A program made the position numbers and the translations under genes. Shown here piece after piece: positions 35,562 through 47,779 of a stretch of DNA of 64,000 nt. The DNA is taken from NCBI GenBank assembly GCA_022661535.1, contig JAKULF010000009.1, positions 2,728,001 to 2,792,000 of the forward strand. The letters run 5' to 3'. The notes under the pieces were generated by a model. The model ran no database searches and had not been told where the DNA came from. It saw only the letters and a list, made by a program, of their open reading frames with translations. This DNA comes from Eutypa lata. Taxonomy: Eukaryota > Ascomycota > Sordariomycetes > Xylariales > Diatrypaceae. Every line of letters begins with the position of its first letter. Position 1 is the first letter of the stretch.

Positions 35562-38422
35562 GCTATGTGAATAGGTGGGCGTACGGTACGCCAAGGAAGT
35601 AAGTAGGCACACGAGTGTGTGCAATCTGGTGTGCGTCTGTCGAACAGAAGGTGTCTGTCGGCGTCCACCTACGTACCGGAGTCAGGACCGGCCCGCAAGC
35701 ACCTCACCCTTCTTTAGGGTTATCGTCCACAAGAACTGACGGGGGGTCGGATGCAACGGGAGGGAATATTAAAAATACTTTCTTCCTCGGATGAAGTAGT
35801 GGGGGGGCAGCGAGAAGGTAATTTAGGTTGCTCGAGCCTTCGATTACGAAGTTCAACCCCGGGTATCAGTGTGTTCGTTGTAGGAGTCGAATGATATTGT
35901 ATTATAAGAGTGATGGTTCGGGTGGGATAACCAAGGCAGGTTCAAGTCCAGTCCTAATGTGGTCGGAAGGAGCCAATCGCAAGGGTAAGAGACTTTTTTT
36001 TCTGCCTTCAGCAACGGATGCGGGGTGCAGTCGACCTAACTACGTACACAACAGCACCGGGGAACGTAGGAATTTTAATTTTAAAAAAAGAAAAAGTCCA
36101 GCCTACAAGGTCAGTCAAACCGAGAAGTATGAAACCTAGGAATGGCAAGTCTGGTAAAGTGGAAGAAGTAAGACTGTAGAACAAGCAACCAGTAAACGAA
36201 TGGTTGAGTGAGAGGTGAGTAAGTGGAAGGTGGGAAAGGAAAAAAAAATTAACGTTAGTAGTGAAATTGTACTGGTGGGAAGATGGAGCCCGGAAAACGT
36301 GGCCTAGTGAAGTTGATGTGTGATTGTAAGTTAGTGGCAGGGTGGGAAGAGAAAAACACCGACGGTTCTGCTAAGGCGGGTAATTAAGAAAAATTCCAAT
36401 AAATCGAAAAAAATCCAAGTATTACAACCGTTCCGAGCAGATAAGGTTACCTATCAGAGCACTGGTATCTTGTGATTGTGCAAGCTGGCAAGGCGGAACA
36501 ATCGCTGAAAAGGTTTCAGGTGTTAGAAATACCTGAAATGTCTCTGATTTATCAGGGCACGGTTAGATGGGTTTGGTAGGAAGGATGTACTAGACTGCTG
36601 ATATTTGTGCGTGGAGGTACCTCGGTATGTGCAGGTTAATATGTAAGAAAGTACATATGTATGTAAGTTTGCAAGTTATACATACCTACATTAGGTAAGT
36701 TACATGTGCCTGACTTTAATATTTTAGTACCCTAATTTAGCTACGTACGTGATGTAGTTAGGCATGTAGGTAGGCAGGTAGGGTACCTACTACAGCTACT
36801 AGTAGTTAAGTATAAGGCAGTTGCTTGGTTGCCCTATCGATAACAGGTGCCGACGCCGATGACCACATGCTGTGATAGTAGTAGTTACCTCCAGCTACTA
36901 TGTAGAAGGTAGATTACCTGTTATGAGTGAGAGTGACAATGCCAATACTAATACGAATACCGATACTGTTGCAAAGCTAGACAGGATGGTCATTTTCCGG
37001 TGTCAATTATGTCTAGAAGGAGAAGGAGAATACTCGTTTACAAAGGATCTCATTATTAAGGACCCCGGTCACCCGGATAATAATCACTGCCACATACATA
37101 TTGTTAGGTAGCAAGTACACACATAGGATATGCACGTACTTTGTAAGTTAGGTTAGCAGGTTAGTAACCTCGCAGTCTTTTCTCCGTAGGCATGTAAAAA
37201 GTAAACCTTAGAAGCCTGTGATAATCAAGATTATTAAACTAAACTATACGTATGCTCAGACTTGAAAGGCTTACTTGCTTATCATAGCATTTACAATGTC
37301 TACACCTTAGTTAAGGCTAGTCGTTCTTTTTCTAGAAGGGGAAAAGTAAATCCAATTAAACCAGAATATTCTTCTGTGTGTTAAAGAAGCGATGAGGGAA
37401 TGTTAGCCTCAAGCGGGTCTTGCTTGAACACCTCCACATTGTCGAGTCGATACTTCGTACATATTTATGTTATGGACAAATATTTTTCGCTTATTTCTAA
37501 CTGTAGGTACATTATCAGACCATGAACCTTTTCAAACTAACATACAGCTAAATAAATGCAAATAAACATGTTTTTAAGCATAACAGAGAGACGGGGAAGA
37601 CAGTCATTATTATCTTTCATTATCTCTACTACGATGGGATAAACTTTGATATGTCCTCACAACTTACATATAAGGCAATCAAGCGTCCTATCTAATAAGT
37701 GGCTCTACCTACATAGTTTAGCCCATAGACTCACTACAAACTGGTGGGGTGAAATATACAAGAGCAAATATAGACCGGTCGAGGAACCCTCGTGTACCCG
37801 TATGAAATGCATGTCTACCTCACCGGTGGAATGATTGATTTTGTGTTTGCATGCTGGCCGACAAGTTCGATCTGTAGTTGTTGAAGTTTACTAGACCAGA
37901 TAAGATATGGGCGATATAGATAGCAGATGTCTAACTAACTAGTACCCCATAGAATCTAAGAAATACAGGCTAGTTACAATACATTCATTCGTCTTTGATA
38001 CCACTAAGGATGATGAGAGAAGATATACATTTATTCTCCGCCTATTTGATAAGTTCATTAACAAGCGAGTTCCTTGTGGCTACCCATGAAACCGTCGTAT
38101 GAAGACAAGGAGTTTAGACGGATGCGAGTAAGGATTCGACTCACTGAGAATAGACACTATGTAGTTCCAAGCATTCATAATTCATTAAGTCCTATAACAA
38201 GGTAAACACAAAGATCTTACCTAGCCTTCACAACCTCTTGTATTTCCTTCTGTCACAGAACATGGCCCGAATAGAGACTGTAGTTGGCGTGCCTAAAGTT
38301 GCTTCGACTTGTTCTTGCTCGGTACAATGCCTGGCGAAGAGGTACCAATAATCGCAATCCATCACCCAGTATTCTTGGTTTTCTTTTTACAGTCAAATAT
38401 TTGTATAATACAAAATTTGCAG
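35562..38422. other. Intergenic, no gene recognised
   Basis: 2.9 kb between the 5' end of the La-motif gene and the 3' end of sft2. It contains many tacata/taggta repeats (36,640-36,800) and an 8-bp hairpin, TTTCAGGT with ACCTGAAA (36514-36521 and 36531-36538). No RNA gene or conserved protein was seen. Confidence 0.5.
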
Positions 38423-39624
38423 CTAGCCAGTCATCCAGGCTGCTGCTCTTCTAGCCCCGAAGCTAGTGGCAAGTCGTAGACCACTCGAACCCATAGGGAA
38501 ATAACTAACTAAATACCATAGCAGGCAAGCAATTTGTACGATGGCAGAAAACAAGGTGAGAACTGTGCTTTGAAGCTATGGCTTGTTAGCTGCTGCATTT
38601 GAGACGAGTGTACGGGGCCAGCGACTCACCCCGATGGAGAAGTAGATAGATAAGGCTAGTGAGCCAAAGTAGGCCGCCGTGAAAGGGAGGCGAGGTCCAG
38701 AACTTAGATGTTGAACATAGTTCATCGGGCCCATCATGACCGCGAAGGAAGAAAGGAATAGAATCGATCCAAAGGTCCATCTAAGAAAGAAAACACGTTA
38801 GTATTCCGTATTAAGAGGTGTATGTGTCAAACTCGTATGGCCAAGATATCCTTAGATAGGAGAACCATAGACGTAGAAAGAAGGTTGAACCCGCGAGGTC
38901 GATCACCCGCATCATCATGCAAGATGTATGCATATGCGTGTGCGGCTTGCTGCACATAATCTAGTCAAGAGATTGGCCATTAAGAGGGATCTCTTAACAT
39001 CACGAGGGATAAGAGTGGCAGGGATAGCCAGGCACCAGAGGGGGCTCAATCATATAGAAGAAACCTTACAGAATGACGAATTTTCGAGGCTTGGCTATTA
39101 GGACAGGCCACAAGGCAAAGCAAAGAACAAAGCAAGCTAGGGCACCCAGATTGCAGGCACCAAATATCAGCAGGCGATCCCAGCGGCTCACTATATCAAA
39201 GATCGAGATCTCATGTCAGCTTTGGGACATATTTTACGTAGTGCTGGTTCATGTGCAGCAGTGCAACATGACGTACGAAACATGCACAAGGAAGACACAC
39301 TGCAGGGGAAACCAAGCCCAGAGTGGGGGTGGATACGGGGGATGAGAGGTGGGAATATGGATATGGATATAGACAAAAGTTTGGAGCTGGGCGTAACATA
39401 CAAGCAAGCCAACCTTCCTCTTCATCACGTCGGTTGCTGGCAGGGAGGGGAGCACCGGCGCCCTCAGTAACGGGAAGCTGTACATAGCTACGATTGCCGA
39501 AGGGGTTAAGAGACTGGATTGACGAAAGGAGACCAGACTGCTGAGAAGTGTTGGCTGGAAAATCTGGGTCCCGCCTCGACCAGCCTAATGAGTTCATGGA
39601 TTCTCTGAAAGTTGTAGACGCCAT
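38423..39624 (-). CDS. sft2: Golgi vesicle transport protein Sft2
   Basis: Small tetra-spanning membrane protein of the late Golgi that helps endosome-derived vesicles fuse (partner of Sed5 and Got1 in yeast). The exons in transcription order are 39624-39402, 39190-39070, 38780-38630 and 38575-38423; all phases agree, giving 215 aa. The cytosolic N-terminus (MASTTFRESMNSLGWSRRD...LNPFGNRSYVQLP) is followed by WLALSRWDRLLIFGACNLGALACFVLCFALWPVL (TM1). TM2 is FVILWTFGSILFLSSFAVMMGP. TM3 (LPFTAAYFGSLALSIYFSIG) and TM4 (LTLFSAIVQIACLLWYLVSYFPMG) come after GPRLPF. The introns are 211, 289 and 54 bp; the first two are long for this window. The stop follows AAAWMTG, the normal end of the family. 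Confidence 0.95.
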
Positions 39625-42600
39625 TGTAACGGATATGGACCGTCACGTAAGAAATATATTCAGTCCCCAACGTCTGATATTCGATACGAAATTGAGTTTG
39701 TAAAGTTTCGCGTCACCGTGTGCAGGCAGCGCGTACGAGCCGGAGGTGTCTCGGTATCGCGTTATCGATGTGAGGGCGCTGTTATAGATTCGACTCGTGT
39801 GTGGGTATTGGGCACTATGCCACCATGGTAGTCGGGCGGATAAAGAGGTTGCAAGATATGGATAGTAAGGGATGTCAAGTGACCCCCTTTTCTCGCTGAC
39901 ACAATAATCCACCTAAGTAGGGTGTTAAGGTAGGCAGGTAGGCAGGTAGGTATCCGAAGCGAATGTAGGTGGACTGGAGTCAAGGAATGGGGATTGATGG
40001 CGATGATGGTGGTGATGGAGGTGTCTTCACGTTTGGTCACTTGGAGTTGTTTGTCGGCTTTTGATGTTTAAGGGTGTGTGGAGAATCAAGGAAGCTGCTT
40101 CGCTGCTAAAGGCTTCTTGTCTTATGTTTCATCAAATAAGTAGGAATCTGGTACTGTATAGTACCTGGGTGTGAAGCTAAATTACATAGCACATTTAAGT
40201 ACTTCTTTGTATCTCACCTATAACTGTCATTAGCCTAGTTTATACTAGCCTAACATATTATGGATATCTTTAGCATAACCAGCCACTGGCCACGGGATCC
40301 AATAGACAGTGGGGCTGGTGCAACGCTGGTTCAAGAGGGTGGGAAGGTGGCTTAACATCCAAACCAGAAGCGCATACGTACGTAGTAATGTTCTCATATA
40401 CCTATATATTTAGGTAACTATATATCTGGTTGTGTAGGTAGGTAGATCTTGTAAGTGTCAGATATTTATGAACCTTGATTATTGTGGTGAATGAGACTTG
40501 GAATCAGATTGCCACATTGCCATGCTATTCATACCAGTTCTATATAAAGTACGTAGTTGTGTTAGATTTGGTCTTCTAATACCAGGCTCTGTGTTTTCCG
40601 AACTATAGGGATGATATCAACTTAGATTACTACATGGAAATAATATGAGCTAATGGATGGCATGTATAAAAGCTTAGGCAGGTACAACTATGTTAAGCGC
40701 CTTGAGTTCTTCCTAAGTATCTAGCTGCCCTCCATCAACGGTTTAATACGAGCAATAAGACAATAGCACATTGGGGCTTACCTAGTTGCCTAGGTATGCA
40801 GCAGGAAGTTATATAGAACGTATATATAGGTAGTTATTAAATGACCTGGATGTTGGTCTGCCTGCCTTGACATCCGTATGTTTACAATGCCTGTTATGCC
40901 TGAAAAATAACCACAAGGATGAAGGATTATTAATGGCTTACTGCAGGTTCGATTTCATACCCTTTAGCCCTCAAAAGACCTAAAGAATATGTGATGTAGG
41001 TAGCAAGCTGAAACATATAAACCATAGTCTTGGTTGCGCATCCATCAACATGGTTCAGAAAACCAATTTATAAGCAAGTAAATTAACAAGCAGGTAGATG
41101 AAAGAGGCTATGCATCTAACTAGTGCTAATCAAGACTATGAACCACTACGTCATACCCTTGCCGCCCTAGGAGTGCAATGATATGTATTCATAATAGGTA
41201 TACGTATGTCCACTTGCGTGTGCATGAGATAAACAAATGGAGCAAGTGTTTGGTCATGCTCTCCATACATCCTCCTCATTCTTTATTTCAGAATTTATCT
41301 TATGTAACAAACTGCTTCAATGGCCTTAGTTACCTGTACATCCATGATAGTTTAGGTATCACGAACCGTGCCGAGCGGGCGCTATAAACCTTGTTTGATC
41401 TGAATTGCCAAGATATTTGTATACTGGTAAAATTACCCTACAATACATGTGGGCATGTGCATAAGAGTAATTAGACAATTAATAGATACAAACTGTTACG
41501 ACACTGGGGTAATTAACCCAATTATCAAAGCGCAACCTGCAGCCTTGTTGTCCCGGATCGTCGCCAGCATTCCCGTACCCACATGTACTACGGTAGTCGG
41601 CAGTCGATCCCGCCCTTAAGAGCACTTGCATGAGTTCTGCACGCACCCGTTCTGTCTCTCTTTAAAGCTACGTTGATGCAACCAATAAAGTCAGTTCAAA
41701 GACTATCATCTTGAAGATCATCACGTTAATCATTTCGGTTCATTATGTCGATTATCCGTCGTGCCCCTCCAGAGATCGTCAGGGTCTTCGAGCAACTAGA
41801 GGCTACCATACATTTACTCATTGCTCAAGAACCAAAGCCCCTCCCTTCCCCATGCTAGTAACACGAAATAAGTTGGGGAGACGCCCTTACCGCAGTAGAA
41901 AAGCAGCAACAGATTATTCAACTCTGCCCAGCGCCTAGTTACATACACCATTTGCAAGAATCTTGAGCTACTCATATTCAGATTCTCAGCGATAATAATA
42001 AGTACCCTTTCTCATGAATCATATCTATAGTTGTTATAACATTGCTAGTGAAGAAATGCCATCCCGTGGGCAGAGATTAAAGCCAGCCGTAGAGACACCA
42101 TATATTCGCACCGTTGGAGTCATCATAAACCTGGAGCTTTTTTGGGGTGGAAGATTCCCATGCCCTCTGACCTCACTTTCCCATGGCATTATGGCATTTA
42201 TAATAAAAGTAGACCTAAAGATGGAATGGATGGCATTATGTCTTAGTTAGCTTACTTTGGTAGGTGGGTTGGCTGACTTTAGCCTGGTCACGAGTTAGAC
42301 AGTCGCCCTCCTCCAGGTTGTGAGAATGGCCCACCTAAACCAACATGGACGAAAAGAGCCCGGTGAGAAACAGAGGACTATTATCGTCTTGCTCACCACC
42401 CTGCATATCCTGTACACACCACTAGAGAAGATATGGAACTGTCCCAACCCCATCACAAAGTCAGGAGACGCGTCAAGCAGGGACGAGTCTCTTTATCATC
42501 GGATAGACCCTTTGGGTGTAAAGTGCTCTCTAACTGCATGTATGGATAGGTATATAAGAAGAGTGTTGTGGCCTTTCCAACTCCCCCACGGATTGATGAT

Positions 42601-45417
42601 CGAATGAATGAGCTTTCGCAATACTATTTCACGGTTATGTGGTTTTTTGTTTAATCAAAAGTACCACTTACTTCCTCATCAACCTATTTTTCTCCGTGGA
42701 TTCTTCAAGAATAACATCCACTGACAACTCACACAAACGACCAGACCAACAGTCATCTAACTGGATCAAGAATAAGAGTTACATGGACAACATTTGCCCA
42801 CCGGCTTTCCACTATTGCAAATTTACATATGATAGGGAGTTCATCCTTGTTATATTGAAAGAAGCCAAACATATTTATACACAGGACGGTTACCGCTATT
42901 TTCATCGCGATCCGAGTGCTCAATAGCAACGAAGGATAGGAGGGCGTACAGGCCTAGACAGCATTATCATTATTGACAAACTAAAAAGCTCCGACTGGGC
43001 AGGACCTCGCGACTTTAGGGGACGGAAGTGGGGTAAGACAACTTATTCACTATAGGAAACCCTGATTCTCTAACGCTCTGATAGGCTGGCTGGCTCTCGG
43101 GGTTTTGAGTCTTAACAACGTTAAGCAACTCAACTGTGAGGGTTGCAACAACATCTTTATACCCCCCACCTACTTATCTTCGTCAAGTTAAACTCCTGGC
43201 AACGACAGGAAAAGCCAGAATATTGGCGACAACTTGTTTTTGGCACTGGGATAGTAACTTTCAACTGCTAAGCTGATAGTTCATGACCATAACTTTAGGT
43301 AAGCTGTCCTAGTCACCTCAAGTTAGCTCAGCCTAACTGAGAAATCGCCAAAGCTGGGCTGACAGGAGGCACAGCAAGTCCAGGAAGGTGCATATGATAA
43401 TACCACATCTTACCTACGCACACCCTACAAACGCCTTCTTCAACCTCCCTGCATGCACCTTGGCCAAGGTACATACATTCACTTACAGCCTATAATTATT
43501 TATACAGATACGTTAGGGGTATATCTGTGGTTCACTTCACTGAGAGCCCACCTCTTGAGGTAACAACCCCGCTGCCCGCCTAGCTACCTGCATATTGTCT
43601 TTCATCCATTGTGGCTACTTCGCCCAACCAGTCAGTCAGTCAGTCAGTCAGTCAGTCGGATCACTTACAAGCCGAGTCACAGGGATCCGAACTCTGTACC
43701 TATCTACATATAATTACAACCTCTCATCACTTTTGTTTCCCTTAACTTAGGTACGTACATATGCGCACAACATTAAATGCCTTGAAGCTTAAGGAACTGC
43801 GCACAGGTCTATCTACCTTGAGGTTCTTTATTTTCTCATCGCAAGCAACACGGGCTTACAGTTCAATAAGTCTACCAACCTACCAACTTACTTACTTATT
43901 TCTCAGCCTCAACCCTCTCAGCCACTAGGGGTGCCTACTCGTACACTCTACCAACCAGAAACTAACACAAACGTACCCATCACATTGTCGCTACTCCCGC
44001 TAAATTCCTAGGGCATCCCCACTTCATTAACTATACATACAACTCTATTAAGAAACCTCCGTTACGTGCCTCCGACTCGGTGAGGGACGGTGGACATCAA
44101 CTCTTATAATACAATATCTACTTTATATTGATTGTAGGTTGTTTGAAACAAACAGCTTACTGAGCGCTGATCGAGTCCGACTCTTTGTTGCCGCATTTTT
44201 TACAAACCCGCAGCAGTCTCTCGTCATAATCTGAATAACTTAGGTTTACCCAGCCTTAATTCACTTTCATTGTGTGTGGTAGCTCCGAGCTTACCGTACC
44301 GTGTCTCCCGGCGTATTATTCACGTATACCTACCTAGCCTCTACATACCTACCTCCTACACAATAGGTAGCTACAAGTACACACACTTTGCAATTAGTAG
44401 GTATCTACATATGTTCCTCTACATACATAAAGTATTCTATCTGCCTGGGCCTCAACTTTGTAGGCACCTTTCTGTCTCTCCCTCTTATTCATAATACTCT
44501 TACTCATACCCGTTCAACCCATACCGCTTTTCCCATCTTTGATTCTTAAATGCACTTATCTTCACTACCTACCTAGGTAGTTAACACATTCTCAAGAACT
44601 TTGTTGTCTGACTCTTACTTCCCTTTCAGATCGCCGACAAACTATTGAGTGAACTCTCACATCTTTTTTTCCTCCCGCCATTTGCCCCATCGTGAGTTGC
44701 GCACACATCCATCCGGCCAAGTGTAACCGAGTACACACACCGCTGTGTATTTTACATAAATACATCCGTCTTATCCTCCGACTCGGCTCCCTGCATCGGC
44801 TTCACGAAGAAACAAAAGAACAACCAAGAGCGAGAGGCGAACCTCGAGATATTCGCACTACAACATCACATCGCATCGCATCTTCGTCTTGATTTATACC
44901 TTAGACTTTCCAGTCACATTGTCTGTCTCACAAACATAGTCGCACTGGAACGTATGGCTTTATAGTACGTAACGCTATATGATACTTAGTTCTGACACAT
45001 AAGAGGTTCGTACCACACAACTTGCTTTCTTCTCTTTTCCCCCTTGGCACGCAAATGATTGCCGCAACATTCTTCACTACTTCGTACATTCGTTCCATTA
45101 AGTGCGACGCTTCGTTGAGCTGCAATGCTGGGACAAGCCATCAATCCGTCCCCACATCCCACATCTTACGTCCCACCTTTAAACCCACCAAACCCTCCCG
45201 CTTCACCGCACTCTTCTTGAATCCGATAGCTAAGTGCGGGGCTGACTCGCTTCTTGACAGTGAATCCTTCGTGCGACATCTCTCCTCTCTAGCCGCAGGG
45301 TGGCGGCCTCGAGAATCCCGACCACGATTGCTTTTCAGCTGCTGGTCCAGTCCAGAATCCCTTTCATATAATCAATATTATCCTTCATCTTAGGCGAATA
45401 CGTTCTCGTTTGTTACC
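39625..45417. other. 5.8-kb stretch without recognisable gene
   Basis: No conserved protein was identified. Several frames of 60-95 codons (for example at 42,320-42,926) show no family signature. The last 1.5 kb, rich in pyrimidines and short upstream ATGs, is probably promoter and long 5' leader of the bHLH gene. A GTCA tandem run lies at about 43,629-43,657, and tacctac/gtaggta repeats are frequent. Confidence 0.5.
45055..45393 (+). other. Possible upstream ORF before the bHLH gene
   Basis: A 112-codon frame starting at an ATG (MIAATFF) ends 24 bases before the start codon of the bHLH gene. It has no recognisable domain. If the transcript starts upstream of 45055, this frame would sit in the leader and could limit translation of the main ORF. 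It may equally be chance. Confidence 0.3.
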
Positions 45418-47046
45418 ATGGCACAACACGGTTTCAACCAGTTCGGTGGAGTCCACCACAACAACGGTGGCAGCATCGATCCAAATGATCTTTCCATGTC
45501 CGGAACATATGGATCTTCATCTTACTCCAACAACTTCAACGGCAACAACAATTCCTCCAATGGCTTCTTTGACGATGACGAACTCCTAGACGGTCTTGCC
45601 AGTCCGACTGAACCGATGCCAAACCAAAATGGTATGCATAATCAAGGCCAGGACTTCGGAGGCATAAACGACGTGAATATGGCCTTCCCCCAAGGCATGT
45701 ATTCTTCACCCCAGAATAACCCCGGTATGCAAATGGGCCAGTCGCACATCAACGGCTTTTCCAATACTCCCGACGGTGACCCTATTCAAAGCCCATTCGT
45801 CCATAGCTTCAACCAGGCTCAATACCGTCAAATGCAACACCAACATCAACATCCCCAGCCTTTTGGCACGTCTCTTCACTCTCCAGTTTCTTACTCGGGG
45901 TCCCCTATGGCTAATGCCGATCTAAAGAGTGAAAGCAAGGACCCTAATTACCTGAATGCAAATTCGCGTTCTCGCCTTTCTCAGTCGATGCAGCGCAAGA
46001 CCTCGAATACCAGGAGTCCCCTCACGCCAACAACCACTGCAGCCATGTCTGCTATGACAATGAACTCACAAGATTCATCAGCATTTGGTGCCCAACCTAT
46101 CCGGACACCCAATGGCCACCACGAGAAATCACCGTCCGGTCAGTGGATACAGACCCCCAATAGTCTCTCGTCTTTCCCTGGCTCCGGTTTCTCTTCACCT
46201 ATGCAGCATGCGATGCAGAATCCCCAGATCACCGACGTCTTGCTCAAGGGTGGTACGTCAATGCCCGCAAAGCTCGGTGGACCCAATGCTGTTTCGTCGC
46301 AAGAGATGAAGAGGAAGCGACGCAGAGAATCCCATAACCTTGTCGAGCGGCGGCGTAGGGACAATATCAACGAGAGGATACAGGATCTGAGCAAACTAGT
46401 TCCACCTCACAGACTCGAGGACGAGAAGATCCGCAAGCTCATTCAGAATGGAACACCTCTGTCTCCCAGCTTGACGGGTGTTTCCAATCCGGGACAGGCA
46501 ACTTCTGGTTTGGCCGGTCCGGGTGCAAAGCGAGCTACTGGTGCGGGGAACATCACGACGGGCCTGCCGCTTGAAGAGAAAGACAAGGGTCCTAACAAAG
46601 GCGATATTCTAAATGGAGCCGTCAGCTGGACAAGGGATCTCATGTGGATGTTACACCTCAAGCTTCAACAACAAGAGGAACTAATCAATACCATTGCCGA
46701 ACTAGGCGGTAGCGTACCTTTGGAGCTCACCGAGGACGAGAAGCGTATGCAAACTGAATTGATGGAGGCCATATCTAAAAATGGTCCTCATACCTTCTCC
46801 TACTCTCGCTTTGCCGGTTCTGGCCTGCGGGTACCACAACACACAGATTACAAAGGAGAACCAATGAATGGCAGCAGCAATGGGATTGACGGCTTATCCG
46901 GAAGCCCAGATGACAATTCGGCCATCGACCTGACAGGTGATCTAGGGGGCACAGATCAATATTGGAATGACCCCGATGATGATAGCGCCCCGACGTCGAT
47001 CAATTTCAAGGAAGAGGATGAATATGGAATGGACCTCACGTCGTGA
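45418..47046 (+). CDS. bHLH transcription factor
   Basis: Nuclear E-box-binding regulator. A single exon gives 542 aa. The first 290 residues are Asn/Gln/Ser/Gly-rich and probably disordered or activating. The basic region and helix 1 are at about residues 297-335 (KRKRRRESHNLVERRRRDNINERIQDLSKLVPPH) and keep the His-Glu-Arg contacts (HNLVERRRR) typical of factors that bind CACGTG-like sites. The loop is unusually long, about 60 residues (PLSPSLTGVSNPGQ...EEKDKGPNK). Helix 2 (KGDILNGAVSWTRDLMWMLHLKLQQQEELINTI) follows and runs into a short leucine-rich coil. The C-terminus is acidic (DDDSAPTSINFKEEDEYGMDL). It resembles Aspergillus proteins annotated as HLH factor GlcD gamma, recalled from memory; the target genes are unknown. 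Confidence 0.92.
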   Translation: MAQHGFNQFGGVHHNNGGSIDPNDLSMSGTYGSSSYSNNFNGNNNSSNGFFDDDELLDGLASPTEPMPNQNGMHNQGQDFGGINDVNMAFPQGMYSSPQNNPGMQMGQSHINGFSNTPDGDPIQSPFVHSFNQAQYRQMQHQHQHPQPFGTSLHSPVSYSGSPMANADLKSESKDPNYLNANSRSRLSQSMQRKTSNTRSPLTPTTTAAMSAMTMNSQDSSAFGAQPIRTPNGHHEKSPSGQWIQTPNSLSSFPGSGFSSPMQHAMQNPQITDVLLKGGTSMPAKLGGPNAVSSQEMKRKRRRESHNLVERRRRDNINERIQDLSKLVPPHRLEDEKIRKLIQNGTPLSPSLTGVSNPGQATSGLAGPGAKRATGAGNITTGLPLEEKDKGPNKGDILNGAVSWTRDLMWMLHLKLQQQEELINTIAELGGSVPLELTEDEKRMQTELMEAISKNGPHTFSYSRFAGSGLRVPQHTDYKGEPMNGSSNGIDGLSGSPDDNSAIDLTGDLGGTDQYWNDPDDDSAPTSINFKEEDEYGMDLTS

Positions 47047-47779
47047 TGACCTCGGACGCCATTGGACTGATCAATCAACCCGCCACCCATGGCCAATTTA
47101 GGTTCATCGCCTGCCTCGCTCCTTTGCTGCCTTCTTTTTTATGCGTGTCTTCTTTCTCTCTTGAATGCAATTAAGCTATAGTCTCCATCATTTTCCAGGC
47201 ATTTTTTTTTTATCATTCCGGGGGACATTTGCGTTGCATATGAAGGTCGTTTGGGGGTGTATAGGCGTTTTCATTGCCCAGGAGGCGGACTGCATTGACT
47301 TGCTCGGACACGGACATACTGTGGATTGGTACAACGGGGATAAATGCTTTGATGTCATCCACGTTTTAATACTGGCTTCCTTGTTGTTTGGTGTTTGTTT
47401 TTCTCCGTCTTCGCTTTTCTTAATTTTCCCCCCCTTTTCCTTTGTTCCTTTTTCCTCGATGATACCTGGACATGGAGTTAGGGATACCATGTTAGCGTTT
47501 GCTATTTTCTTGCATCATCGACATCATGTATGTAGCCCTTCGCATTAATGGGCAGCAGAATTTTATTGATTCACCCCTGATCAACGTGGGCCACGTCCCT
47601 CGTAGTCTACTATTCACAGCGATTATATAGTGTTACAGCAAATATGTTAGCAAACAACCTGGCGCATTGTAACAGCGACCGTGTAGCATGCATCATGATT
47701 ATAGACAACTCCTAGCTAGGTAACTCGCAACGATGAAAACGCGGGGTCCGCCTGTCCGCCCCTTGTATTTCTTTCTCTT
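47047..47779. other. Convergent intergenic region
   Basis: Short region between the 3' ends of the bHLH gene (+) and npr3 (-). Pyrimidine-rich 3' UTR-like sequence; no gene seen. Confidence 0.5.

Noticed and set aside
38100..38150. Possible tRNA T-arm (GAGTCGAATCC on the minus strand)
   Set aside because: No A box or acceptor stem at the right distance.
43629..43657. Possible CRISPR or regulatory array (GTCA repeats)
   Set aside because: A simple tetranucleotide microsatellite without spacers.
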